From NCBI GenBank assembly GCA_964526695.1, contig CAZGJA010000089.1, forward strand, positions 186,001 to 250,000: a DNA stretch of 64,000 bases, given 5' to 3'. The translations under genes were made by a program, and so were the position numbers. Position 1 is the first letter of the stretch, and every line of letters begins with the position of its first letter. Shown here one piece after another: positions 35,216-43,704 of the stretch. The notes under the pieces are model-generated. The model made no database searches, was not told the origin of the DNA, and saw only the letters and a program-made list of their open reading frames with translations. The stretch is from JABWBH01 sp964526695. GTDB taxonomy: Bacteria > Planctomycetota > Phycisphaerae > UBA1845.

Positions 35216-35870
35216 GAGTCTCGGATATCGCCAGGTGATCGGCGGCGCGCACGGCCGTGCAACGGACCGAGCCGATGGTTCTCGGTCCTGAATTCTGGAA
35301 ATCGATAAACAATCCGAAAAAAATCACAGGTTCCGCTTGTCAAGAGCATTGGTGCGAGATATACTGAAATACTCCCGGTCAGACATCCCGAAACCCCGTG
35401 CGCGTCGTGAGATGCGAGCGACTCGGCGACTGCGATCCGGAGCGGGATGGGCGGGGAGGTTGTGGCGATCGAGCTTGGCTGACGATGGAAGTTGCGCTGC
35501 GTGGAGGGCGGGCTTGCCCGCGCCCCTTCTTAGAAGCGCGGCGAGATCGAATCAAGTTTTTTCAAGATTGCCACGATGATAGAGAAGGACCGGCGAGCCG
35601 TCGGTTCGACACGCTAAAACACATTGCTTCCACTCGCTGCGGCACCCTTTGACCGCGCCAAGACAGAACAGGGTGCCGCACGCCTTTTTACCGCACCTCG
35701 CGAGCCTTCAAGCAAGCTTCCGACCCCTCCGACCCCTCCGACCCCTACGACCCAGGCCCGATCTCGGTTGACCGGGGCGGATCGATCCATGCTCTTCGAC
35801 CCAAGCCCGATCGACCGACGCCCGGCCACCGACGTGTATCCGAGGACGACGCGCGCCGGCAGACCCACTT
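35216..35870. other. Long gene-free stretch
   Basis: No gene is recognised. A GCGGGC-TT-GCCCGC hairpin lies near 35509-35522 and four CCGACCCCT-type repeats near 35715-35750. An AT-richer part near 35320-35370 may hold a promoter, but no start with a matching gene follows. Confidence 0.4.
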
Positions 35871-36120
35871 TTCCGAACCCGAAGCGCAAGCGAGGGAAGT
35901 CGGGTCGCATGGACCGCAAGGACCTTATTCCCTCGCTTGCGCTTCGGGTTCGGAAAAAGCGCTTCGGGTTCGGAAAGGGCGCTTCGGGTTCGGAAAGGGC
36001 GCTTCGAGCCGCAGGGGCGCGGTGAGGCGCCCGGCGGATGCGCGCAAGGGGTGGTGCGGGGTGGTGCGGGGGTGGTGCGGGGGTGGTGCGGGGGCGGTGC
36101 GGGGGTGGTGCGGGGGCGGC
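35871..36120. repeat. 28-bp inverted repeat followed by two tandem arrays
   Basis: The 28 bases at 35871-35898 (beginning TTCCGAACCCGAAGCGCAAG) are a perfect inverse of 35928-35955, with a 29-base spacer. They run into three tandem copies of GCTTCGGGTTCGGAAAGGGC (35941-36000). A second array of about seven GGTGGTGCGGG-like units covers 36050-36115. No gene is present. Confidence 0.75.
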
Positions 36121-36129
36121 GCGCAAATG

Positions 36130-36170
36130 AAAAACCCCCATCCGCGCCGAATCGGCGGGATGGGGGTGTC
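36130..36170 (-). terminator. Rho-independent terminator of the outer-membrane protein gene
   Basis: The ten-base stem ACCCCCATCC (36134-36143) pairs with GGATGGGGGT (36158-36167), with an inner GCCGA-A-TCGGC hairpin. On the minus strand a TTTTTCATTT tract follows, just downstream of the gene ending at 36212. Confidence 0.85.
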
Positions 36171-36211
36171 AACTGCAAAGCGTTGTGCGACGGCTTCCCG
36201 GTTCTCCCGAA

Positions 36212-37123
36212 TCAGCCGCCGAACTCGACCACGTAGCTCATCTTCGCGCCCAGACTGGCGTTGTCGTTGTCGTCGCCGTCCAAGCTCACTTCGGTCATGA
36301 AGTTCAACGACTGGTTCTCCGCGAAGTGCCAGTCGAACCCGACTTCCAGGGAGTGGTTGTCCCGGTGACCCTCGGTGATGCTGGTGCCGTACACGTAGTC
36401 CCAGATGAGCTTGAAGTCGTCGGTCAGGTCGTAATCAAAACCCGTGATGATGCCCCAGCGGAAGTGGCGCCCGTCCTCGACCACCTCGTCGCCGTCATCG
36501 TTGACGGTGTCGCGGTCGAAGTTGTCGCCATTCACCGACCGGGCGTAGCCGCTCAGCGTGTAATGCGCCGAGTCCGAAACCGTCCACGTCATGATCGGGC
36601 GGATTTCGTAGTCGATCCCTTCCGAGTCGTGACCCGTCGGGATCCGGACGAACTGGCGGATGGCCGTGCCCGGAAGTCCGCCGTCCTCATTCCAGAGCTT
36701 CCAGTGCCAGCCCAGCGTGATGTCCCAGTTGCCCGTCACGCGTCCGTCGCCGATTTCCAAGGGCAGCGCGAACAGAAGCTGATGGTTCTCAACCAGACCG
36801 TACTCGAGCTCCAGCTCGTACTCCCATGAATCACTGCCGCCGCCCCGGATCGTGCTCCAGCCAAAGACGTTCTTCAGCTCCAGCTCGCCCGGCGGCAGGG
36901 CGTTCGCCGTTCGCAGGCTGATCGGACCGGTAATGTCACGGCCCGTGGAGGTGGTCACGGTCGTGACCGTCGTCTTCTCCGCGACCACCGTGTCCTGATA
37001 GCTCGCCAGCGAGAACGTCCCCTCGCCCTTCGGGGCCACGTACTTGCCCTCATCCGCTAGCGCCACGGTGCAGAACGTCACCGCCGCCAGCGCCAAAGCG
37101 TACCTCGAACAGAGAATCCGCAT
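36212..37123 (-). CDS. Outer-membrane beta-barrel protein (MetA-pathway/porin-like)
   Basis: The 303-residue product begins with a signal peptide, MRILCSRYALALAAVTF, cleaved after ALA. Alternating hydrophobic strands with aromatic girdles and acidic turns fill the rest, ending in the barrel-closing SYVVEFGG with a near-terminal aromatic. This resembles the family described as phenol-degradation MetA-pathway transporters, small outer-membrane barrels. The ATG at 37123 has AAAGGAG nine bases upstream, and a strong terminator follows the stop, so it is probably a well-expressed single-gene unit. The substrate is unknown. Confidence 0.75.
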   Translation of the reverse strand: MRILCSRYALALAAVTFCTVALADEGKYVAPKGEGTFSLASYQDTVVAEKTTVTTVTTSTGRDITGPISLRTANALPPGELELKNVFGWSTIRGGGSDSWEYELELEYGLVENHQLLFALPLEIGDGRVTGNWDITLGWHWKLWNEDGGLPGTAIRQFVRIPTGHDSEGIDYEIRPIMTWTVSDSAHYTLSGYARSVNGDNFDRDTVNDDGDEVVEDGRHFRWGIITGFDYDLTDDFKLIWDYVYGTSITEGHRDNHSLEVGFDWHFAENQSLNFMTEVSLDGDDNDNASLGAKMSYVVEFGG

Positions 37124-37423
37124 GTGTGTTGACTCCTTTGTTGAGTATCTGAGGATTCCGGTCGGATGTGCCGTGCGACCGCGCCTGCACGTGCCCTCCA
37201 CCCTCCCGGGAACCTGTTGATCAGAATCCAGTTATCACACTATCGGTCACCTGAGGGCGTGTCAAGCAGAGTTTTCCCACCCTGAACCCGCGGAATGAGG
37301 CTGGAAACGCGGATTTGTTAAGCTGGGCTGACGATTCGACCTTAGTGGAACCGCCGAGTGTCCTGTCCGAGTCGCGGGGTTCACGCCGCGCGGGGGTGAC
37401 GTAGCGGATGCCCGCGCCGCGAT
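37124..37423. other. Intergenic region upstream of the outer-membrane protein gene
   Basis: This 300-base region between two minus-strand genes has no recognisable gene or repeat. It should contain the promoter of the barrel protein. No confident -35/-10 pair is called. Confidence 0.35.
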
Positions 37424-38596
37424 TCACCCGCCCCCCATCTCCACCAGCATCTGCGCCACGCGGGCCGACGCCCCCTGCCCCGACAAGCGATCCGTCAGTT
37501 GCCCAAGAGCAAGCGTCATCCTCGATCGCTCGTCGGCGTCCCCGAGGATCCCTATCGCCCTCTCGATGATCGGCTTCGTCGAGGCGTAGTACGGCATGAA
37601 TTCGGGCACGACCCGCTTGCCCGCGAGGATGTTCGGCAGCGACAGGTGCGGCGTGGTCAGCAGCCACCGGCCCAGAAGGTGGTAGAACACCCGCGAGGCG
37701 TTGTACATGACGATCATCGGCTTGCGGTGATACGCGACCTCCAGCGTCGTCGTCCCGGAAGCGACCAGCACCAGGTCCGCCGCGCTGATCGCCGCGCCGG
37801 GTCCACCCTCCACGCACGACAACCGCAGACCCGACGGCCCCCGCGCGAGCACGTCCCTCACCGTCGCCGCCACCGAAGCACTGGCCACCGACAGCGCGAA
37901 GCCCGCCTGCGGAAACCGCTCCAGAATGCCCGCCGCCACCTCGAGCTGCCCCGGCAAGACCTCGGAAACCACGTGCTTCCTTGATCCCGGCAGCAGCGCG
38001 ATCAGCGGCTGACCCACCGTACGGAGTCGGTTGATCTCCGCTGAATCAGCAGGATGTGCGGCCAGCTCCTCAAACAACGGATGCCCGACGAACTCGGCCT
38101 CCACGCCGCGAGCGCGGAAGAACTCCTCCTCAAACGGCAGAATCACGGCCACGCGTGTCGCTCGCCGCCGCAGCTTGCCGACCCGCCATCCCCCCCACGC
38201 CCACATCTGCGGCGCGACGTAGTACAGCGAGGGAACGCCGCGACGCCGGATGATCCGCGACATCGGAAGGTGCAGCGTTGGCGAGTCAATCACGACCGCC
38301 GCGGTGATGCGCCGCTCCGCGAGCAGCCGGTCCACGCTGCGCAGCAACCGCAGGCCCGTGCCCAGCAGGCCGACCACACCGGTCAGCATCCCCGCTTGAC
38401 TGGTGAGGTCCGCGATGGCCTCGCACCCGGCCTCCCGCATCTTCGGCCCGGCGACTCCGATAAACCTCGCCTGCGGCCGCAGCGCTGCGACTTCTCGAAT
38501 CAGCGCCGCCCCGTAAAGATCCGCGCTCGGCTCTGCAGCGCTGATGAAGTAGAGTGGTTCGGTCGAGTCAGGTTGAACTAGTGATTCCGTTTTCAG
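37424..38596 (-). CDS. lpxB: Lipid A disaccharide synthase LpxB, start unclear
   Basis: The product is about 390 residues with the full LpxB pattern: ISAAEPSADLYGAAL, GVAGPKM, DSPTLHLPMSR, YYVAPQMWAWG, LPFEEEFF, LLPGSRKHVV and the SGTTTLEVAY loop. It joins UDP-diacylglucosamine and lipid X at the inner membrane. No ATG, GTG or TTG lies in frame between the conserved N-terminus and a repeat-rich stretch. The CTG at 38596 would give MKTESLVQPDS and a normal family length (E. coli 382). The nearest upstream ATG requires translating the hairpin repeat at 38780. A lost or unusual start is likely. Confidence 0.9.
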   Translation of the reverse strand: MKTESLVQPDSTEPLYFISAAEPSADLYGAALIREVAALRPQARFIGVAGPKMREAGCEAIADLTSQAGMLTGVVGLLGTGLRLLRSVDRLLAERRITAAVVIDSPTLHLPMSRIIRRRGVPSLYYVAPQMWAWGGWRVGKLRRRATRVAVILPFEEEFFRARGVEAEFVGHPLFEELAAHPADSAEINRLRTVGQPLIALLPGSRKHVVSEVLPGQLEVAAGILERFPQAGFALSVASASVAATVRDVLARGPSGLRLSCVEGGPGAAISAADLVLVASGTTTLEVAYHRKPMIVMYNASRVFYHLLGRWLLTTPHLSLPNILAGKRVVPEFMPYYASTKPIIERAIGILGDADERSRMTLALGQLTDRLSGQGASARVAQMLVEMGGG

Positions 38597-38649
38597 TTTA
38601 TTTATTGTCCACGTCGCGATCGAACAGCGGGCGGTGAATGGCGAACTCC

Positions 38650-38679
38650 GTCGTTCCCGCGCAGGCGGGAATCCAGCGG
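38650..38679. repeat. dRS3-like palindrome, single half
   Basis: GTCGTTCCCGCGCAGGCGGG plus AATCCAGCGG matches one arm of the family at 21426 and 54354. The inverted partner arm is missing. Confidence 0.6.
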
Positions 38680-38779
38680 TCGGGCCATCCGTATTGACAA
38701 ACCAATCCGCGTTTCCAACCCCATCGGTCCGCTGTTGCGGAGGTGTGGGGTGCACTAGAGCGCTCGCGTTGCCCATTCC

Positions 38780-38814
38780 CCACGGCCTGGCGGGTACGCC
38801 AGACCGTGCCACCC
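38780..38814. repeat. GTGCCACCC-tailed hairpin
   Basis: CACGGCCTGGCG-GGTA-CGCCAGACCGTG is followed by CCACCC. The sequence is identical to the copy at 48357. It is followed at 38814-38858 by a direct repeat of CGGGTTCGAGGCCGGG. Confidence 0.7.
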
Positions 38815-38923
38815 GGGTTCGAGGCCGGGATGCCCCTCGGGTTCGAGGCCGGGGTGCGGTTGCCCCGGGCCACTCGGCCCCGCCGCATGACCCTACCTCA
38901 TCCGCACGCCCTCTTGCGCCCGG

Positions 38924-38951
38924 TTGCTTCGCTTGGATTTTCCGCTAGACT
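38924..38951 (+). promoter_or_regulatory. Candidate promoter of rpsB
   Basis: TTGCTT at 38924-38929 and TAGACT at 38946-38951, 16 bases apart, lie about 60 bases before the rpsB start. They are the best sigma-70-like pair in the gap. Confidence 0.5.
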
Positions 38952-39012
38952 GAAGCGTTCCGAACATTCGTCCCTCCGGAGAGGGATGGACAACCTTAGG
39001 TGGAGGTGTTTC

Positions 39013-39858
39013 TTGGCATCGGAGTTGGTTCGTCAACTGATCGAATCCGGCATTCATTACGGTCACCGCGCAAGCCGCTGGGACCCGAAGATGAAACCTT
39101 ACATCTTCGGAAAGCGAAACACGATACACATTATCGACATTCGCGAAACCGTGAAGGGGCTCCTGCGGGCGAAGAAGCTCGTCGGGCATGTGGTGGCCAA
39201 AGGGGAGGATGTGTTGTTCGTCGGCACCAAGCGGCAGGCGAGGACCGCCATCGAGGAGAACGCAAAGCGCGTGGGCATGCCCTACGTCGCGGAGCGCTGG
39301 CTCGGCGGGACGCTCACCAACTTCCGCACCATCCGGTCGCGCCTCGCGCGGCTGGAGGAGCTGGAGCGCGAAGAGGCCGACGGCACGTTGATGCAGTACA
39401 GTAAGAAGATGATCGCGTCGCGCACGCGCGAGCTGCGCAAGATCAAGCGCAACCTCGAGGGCATCCGCAACATGACCAAGTTGCCCGGCGCCATGATCGT
39501 CTTCGACGTGAAACGTGAGCATAACGCCGTGGCCGAAGCGCGAAAGGCGAAGATCCCCACGATCTGCCTGATCGACACGGACTCGGATCCCGCGTTTGCG
39601 GACGTGCCGATCCCGGGCAACGACGACTCGATGCGCTCCATCGAGATGATCGCCCGGCTGCTGGCCGACGCCGCGTCGGAAGGGCTGCGGGCGCGCGCCC
39701 AGCGGAAGGAAGAGTCCGCTCCGCCGCCGCAGGAAGGCAATCGACCGCGACGCCGCATGAGCGAAGGTCGCGGCGACGGCGCATCGGAGAAGCGGCAACC
39801 CGAGGCGGACGCCGGCATGGTCGCTTCGGCGCCCGCTCCCGCGGAAAGCGCCGGCTGA
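39013..39858 (+). CDS. rpsB: 30S ribosomal protein S2
   Basis: The 281-residue product opens (M)ASELVRQLIESGIHYGHRASRWDPKM, the standard S2 N-terminus. It has ERWLGGTLTNFRTI and the Asp-rich PTICLIDTDSDP late motif. It sits on the small-subunit solvent side and joins S1 to the ribosome. The TTG at 39013 is chosen because a GGTGGAGG site lies about seven bases upstream and homology begins there. An ATG at 38986 would add nine unconserved residues. The C-terminal about 50 residues are low-complexity and charged, longer than in E. coli (241). tsf follows after an intergenic terminator. Confidence 0.96.
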   Translation: MASELVRQLIESGIHYGHRASRWDPKMKPYIFGKRNTIHIIDIRETVKGLLRAKKLVGHVVAKGEDVLFVGTKRQARTAIEENAKRVGMPYVAERWLGGTLTNFRTIRSRLARLEELEREEADGTLMQYSKKMIASRTRELRKIKRNLEGIRNMTKLPGAMIVFDVKREHNAVAEARKAKIPTICLIDTDSDPAFADVPIPGNDDSMRSIEMIARLLADAASEGLRARAQRKEESAPPPQEGNRPRRRMSEGRGDGASEKRQPEADAGMVASAPAPAESAG

Positions 39859-39900
39859 TCGCCTTCGCGAGAACGCTTGCGGATGTTGTGTAAGAATCCC

Positions 39901-39938
39901 GTGGACCTGCGCGATCGTCGCCAGGTCCACGTTTTTCT
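39901..39938 (+). terminator. Terminator/attenuator between rpsB and tsf
   Basis: GTGGACCTG (39901-39909) pairs with CAGGTCCAC (39922-39930), followed by GTTTTTCT. It would stop most rpsB transcripts before tsf. Confidence 0.8.
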
Positions 39939-40118
39939 GATTTAATAGAGGTGACGGGCCCGGTCGCGCCGGGGATGCGCGAGGTCGTTCGCGGCGCCCG
40001 TCTCGACGGCGAATCGAGCCGCGCGGACCACCGGCATGGGGCCGTCCGCCGATCGGCGCGTCGCCTTGCGACGGGTCGCGCCCGCGCGCTGAAATACGAG
40101 TTTGGAGATCCACCTGAC

Positions 40119-40949
40119 ATGGCTGCCATCACTGCTGAACTGGTCAAGAACCTTCGAGAAACCACGGGCCTGCCCATGATGGAATGCAAGCAGGCGCTGA
40201 GCGAAAACAACGGCGACTTCGAGGCCGCCAAGGAGTGGCTGCGGAAAAAGCACAAGGGCAAGCTCGAGGACCGCTCCGACCGCGCCACCGGCGAGGGGCG
40301 CATCGCCTTTTTCCTCAGCCCGGATCGCAAGATCGGCTCCATCGTCGAGCTGCAATGCGAGACCGCGCCTGTCGCCAAGAACGAGCTGTTCATCAATCTC
40401 GCCAACGCCTTCGCCGCCCAGGCCGCCGCCGGCTCGTCGCCGACGCCGGACGTCGCCGCCCTTCGCGCGGACCCGGCGCTGGACAAGATGTTCGTCGAGA
40501 CGTACGGCAAGCTGCGCGAGACGATGAACCTGCGCCAGGCCCGTCGCGTGGCCGGCGGCTGCATCGCCACCTACATTCACCACGACGGCAAGACCGGCGT
40601 GATGATCGCCATGAACGCCGCGCCCAGCGCGGAATCCGTCGCCTCGGACCTTTGCATGCACGCCGCCTTCGCCAAGCCCATCGCCATCGAGAAGGACGCC
40701 GTCCCCGCGGTCGAGGTGCAGAAGATCCGCGAGCTGGCGAAGGAAGTCGCCCTCGCCGAGGGCAAGCCCGCCGCCATCGTCGAGAAGATCGCCGAAGGCC
40801 GCGTCGCCGCGTACCTCAAGGAGAAAGTGCTCATGGAGCAGGAACACGCCCGCGCCGACGTCTACGGCAAGAAGACCGTGCGCGACGTGCTCAAGGAAGC
40901 CGGCGTGACGGCCGTGACGGACATGGTGCTCATGCGCGTCGGCGGTTGA
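40119..40949 (+). CDS. tsf: Elongation factor Ts
   Basis: The 276-residue product begins MAAITAELVKNLRETTGLPMMECKQAL, the EF-Ts N-terminal helix with its signature, then EAAKEWLRKKHKGK. Core dimer segments follow, with VELQCETAPVAKNE. It exchanges GDP for GTP on EF-Tu in the cytoplasm. The ATG at 40119 has GGAG about 11 bases upstream. The open frame before it is repeat-like and rejected. It follows rpsB as in many bacteria, but a terminator separates them. Its own terminator lies at 41019. Confidence 0.95.
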   Translation: MAAITAELVKNLRETTGLPMMECKQALSENNGDFEAAKEWLRKKHKGKLEDRSDRATGEGRIAFFLSPDRKIGSIVELQCETAPVAKNELFINLANAFAAQAAAGSSPTPDVAALRADPALDKMFVETYGKLRETMNLRQARRVAGGCIATYIHHDGKTGVMIAMNAAPSAESVASDLCMHAAFAKPIAIEKDAVPAVEVQKIRELAKEVALAEGKPAAIVEKIAEGRVAAYLKEKVLMEQEHARADVYGKKTVRDVLKEAGVTAVTDMVLMRVGG

Positions 40950-41018
40950 GGCGGCGGGCGACGCCACCATCGCGGACGGCGCGTCCGGCGGCATGTTTCC
41001 AACGCGACGGCTTTTGCC

Positions 41019-41050
41019 CGGGGGCCGAAAGGCCCCTTTCTTGTTTGTTC
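41019..41050 (+). terminator. Terminator of tsf
   Basis: CGGGGGCC-GAAA-GGCCCC followed by TTTCTTGTTTGTTC, about 70 bases after the tsf stop. Confidence 0.8.
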
Positions 41051-41654
41051 TTGGGGTCTGCGCGGCGCCAAGGGGGCGTGCCAAGAAATCCGGGCAGGCC
41101 GCCGGCCTGGTCGTGGTGACACGCATTCTTGACCGGCACCTCGCGCCCGACCCCTATTCGCTTCCCGCCCGATCGACCACGAGACGCTCGCGCCCCTGCA
41201 GGCTCGGTCTACTCTTGCGGGCCACCGACGCGAACGCCACCGCCGAGACGTCTGCCGTTGCCATAATTTGGGTCGGCTTCAGCCGACCGGCTCTTGCCAC
41301 CAACTTCAGTTGGTGGGGAACCGCCTTCCTGTTTTCAGCCGGCTTCAGCCGGCTTCGGTGGTGCTTGTTGCGGGTGAATTCACCGCTGGAGGATCTTCAA
41401 CCGGCTCATGCGCCTCCAACCGGACATGAATCGTGCCCTGAGCATGGTGCTCGCGATGGTGGCGTCTGTACTCCACGACCGAAGACAGGTGCCGCCGCTT
41501 GAAACTCAACGTCACCATGCGCCCGCGCGGCTGACCGCGAAAGGGGCCGGAAAAGAGCATCCTGACACCTTTTCGCATCCTTGCGGAGACCCGGCGCCAA
41601 GCCAACGGCATTCAGACTGGCGCCTTTTCTCATCCATGTCGCGGCACTTTCCGG
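41051..41654. other. Gene-free region with hairpins
   Basis: No gene is recognised between the tsf terminator and the HAF-repeat gene. Three TTCA-loop hairpins lie at 41272-41354. The remainder shows open frames on several strands but no coding pattern that can be trusted. Confidence 0.4.
41272..41354. repeat. Three TTCA-loop hairpins
   Basis: GTCGGC-TTCA-GCCGAC at 41272-41287, CCACCAAC-TTCA-GTTGGTGG at 41297-41316 and AGCCGGC-TTCA-GCCGGCT at 41337-41354. The stems differ completely and the loop is constant. A fourth, inverted, lies at 21630. Confidence 0.75.
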
Positions 41655-43073
41655 TCATTCGCATGGGACATCCGCGCACACCCCGTCGCCGTACTCCCAC
41701 AGGCAGATCTGCGTTACGTCGCCGGCGTCGAGCCACTTCGTCTTGGCCCGGCCGCGCTCGTCGAGTTGGATGCAGTCGATGCGCCCCGTCGGGTCCACCG
41801 GCGAGACGAATGTGCCGTAGGGCAGGCGAGCGCGGACTTTGATGGCGATGGACGACTCCCGTCGGCAGCGGACGTCGAGCTTGCGAATCTGTCGCGGATC
41901 GGTCGGCGTGAGCAGGTAGCCGCGGTCCTCGCCGCGGATCGTCGCGCTGCCGACGACGTGCATGCGGTCGGAGACGCCTTCGGGACTTCCGAAGTCGTCA
42001 ACGGGGCAGGCTGGCGAAATGAACGTGCTCAGGTCGATCAGTTCGCCCCGATGCCACCATGCGAGGAAATCCCGCCGATTCCCGTAGCGCCCGCTCCCGA
42101 GGATGTCGCCACGGTTGTTCATGGCCCTCGGGTAGGCTGCGCCCGTGTCCGGCTGGGCCAAAGGGTTGATCTTGAACTCAGCCGACCACGTGACCCGCAC
42201 GTCACGATTGTCTTGATTGGCGACTTGACCGCAAGTGACGCCATCGTTGTTGATCGCCGACGGGTACGAATAATCTCCACCGAGCGTCGGCAAGAATTCG
42301 AACGAACCGTCCGCCGCCCAAACGACTCCGGTGAAATTCTCGAGCTCTGTATCATCAACGATCCCCAGAACGCTTCCAGCGTCGTTGATTCCAATCACCG
42401 CCTCCGGCCAACGTACCCCCTTCGGAAGGGGCAGGCCCCTCATCTGCCCGTCTTCCCAGATGAAGGGGGCATCGCCGTTTTCGTCATAGTCGTAGCTGAG
42501 TCCGGTGATCTGCCCCACGGAATTGACGTCCACAGCATATGCACCGCGGTCGCCCAGCGTTCCGAGATCCTCCAACCCGCCGCCGCGCCATAACACGGCA
42601 TGGTAGTCATGGAGGAAGTCGCGCCACGAACCCACGATCCAACCCTGGTCATTGATCCTCACGGCCTCGCTCGTGGTCAACAGCGGTGCAAGAAGCTCGT
42701 GCGGAACACCGTTGATCCAGGTGCATGCAACGGTTCGTTCGATGTCCGGATTGGAACTAGTCCCAACGACCTGCCCGTGGATGTTCACATCCGCCGCCCA
42801 GACGCGCCTGTCGCCCGGCAGGGGTTTGAGTTCAGTGACGACGAATCCCGTCGGCCGCGAGTCCGCGGCCGAATCATCCTCATTCTCTGTTGCCGCGGAG
42901 ACGGGGCTGACGACGTTCGGGACTTGCGGGGTCGCGGCGCTTGGTTGCGCCGGTGGGCCGGCCGATGCCGCAAGCATGGATGCACCCGTACCCAAAGCCG
43001 AAACAACGGTGGTCAACAGCGTGACCACAAGGGCCAAGCCCGGCCTTAATGAACGAACGTCAACATCAGTCAT
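41655..43073 (-). CDS. Secreted HAF-repeat protein with shared C-terminal domain
   Basis: The 472-residue product has a signal peptide over about residues 14-40. The body is a series of HAF-type repeats (AADVNIHGQVVG, AVRINDQGWIVG, AVDVNSVGQITG, AINNDGVTCGQ, AMNNRGDILG), a beta-propeller-like extracellular repeat. The last about 77 residues (396-472), from RKLDVRC to the terminal CADVPCE, form the domain shared with the proteins at 43705, 50413, 53996 and 63118. The ATG at 43073 has AGGAG eight bases upstream. An extracellular or surface role is inferred. The repeats have no catalytic residues that can be named. Confidence 0.82.
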   Translation of the reverse strand: MTDVDVRSLRPGLALVVTLLTTVVSALGTGASMLAASAGPPAQPSAATPQVPNVVSPVSAATENEDDSAADSRPTGFVVTELKPLPGDRRVWAADVNIHGQVVGTSSNPDIERTVACTWINGVPHELLAPLLTTSEAVRINDQGWIVGSWRDFLHDYHAVLWRGGGLEDLGTLGDRGAYAVDVNSVGQITGLSYDYDENGDAPFIWEDGQMRGLPLPKGVRWPEAVIGINDAGSVLGIVDDTELENFTGVVWAADGSFEFLPTLGGDYSYPSAINNDGVTCGQVANQDNRDVRVTWSAEFKINPLAQPDTGAAYPRAMNNRGDILGSGRYGNRRDFLAWWHRGELIDLSTFISPACPVDDFGSPEGVSDRMHVVGSATIRGEDRGYLLTPTDPRQIRKLDVRCRRESSIAIKVRARLPYGTFVSPVDPTGRIDCIQLDERGRAKTKWLDAGDVTQICLWEYGDGVCADVPCE

Positions 43074-43300
43074 GGCGACTTCTCCTGAATTTTCCTTGGC
43101 TTGCAGCGATGCGGGAATCGAATTGCCGGTTCTGGGGCGCATTTCGAGGCGGAAACGCACCCCCCCCGAATATCGGCTTATTCCCGCCTCAAGACCCCCT
43201 TGATTTGGGCTGATGCTTCAGCCGCCTGCCGTCCAGGCTCCGGCAGAATGTCAATACCCGCAACTTGCGCCAGGTGCTGCTTTCCGTTACTCCAAGCGGC

Positions 43301-43636
43301 ATGACACGGAAGTCGCCGGCCCATCCGATGGATGCGCTGCTGGAAGGGGCGCAGCGCGGGGTACTGAACGAAGTGCAGGCTCAACCCCTCGCGCTTCGGG
43401 GTCCGGAAACCGTCGTCCTGATCCAGTCGGCGTGGGCCGATCGCATTGCCCAGCAGAACTTACGGCTCGCGGCCGAGCAGAACCTGCGCCCGGCGAAGCC
43501 GCAATTTCCCGCGGAAGCGGCCTCGGCCACGCCGACCACGCCGGCAGCCGACCCGGCCGCCACGTTCCTTCATACGATCCCTCGCCGGCTCCACCCAAGT
43601 GTAAGAACCGCCGCACGAACGACGGAAGCTAGATAA
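43301..43636 (+). CDS. Hypothetical small protein
   Basis: This 111-residue frame starts MTRKSPAHPMDALLEG. It has a helical middle part (IAQQNLRLAAEQN) and an Ala/Pro/Thr-rich end. There is no recognised family, signal or strong ribosome binding site. The balanced amino acid use is the only coding evidence. It lies 68 bases before the secreted protein gene at 43705 on the same strand. It may be spurious. Confidence 0.35.
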   Translation: MTRKSPAHPMDALLEGAQRGVLNEVQAQPLALRGPETVVLIQSAWADRIAQQNLRLAAEQNLRPAKPQFPAEAASATPTTPAADPAATFLHTIPRRLHPSVRTAARTTEAR

Positions 43637-43704
43637 GCAAGCCGGGCCAGCGAGAAGCAATCTCCTCCGGCGTGCGAAGCACCTGACCGTAAGGAGGTTC
43701 AGCC

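Noticed and set aside
35577..35625. GGTTCGAC motif resembling a tRNA T-arm
   Set aside because: No cloverleaf folds around it.
38597..38812. A longer LpxB starting at ATG 38812
   Set aside because: It would translate the GTGCCACCC hairpin and a dRS3-like repeat. No LpxB has such a leader.
38811..38866. GGTTCGAG motifs resembling a tRNA T-loop
   Set aside because: The motif is a direct repeat of CGGGTTCGAGGCCGGG. No acceptor, D or anticodon stem can be built around it.
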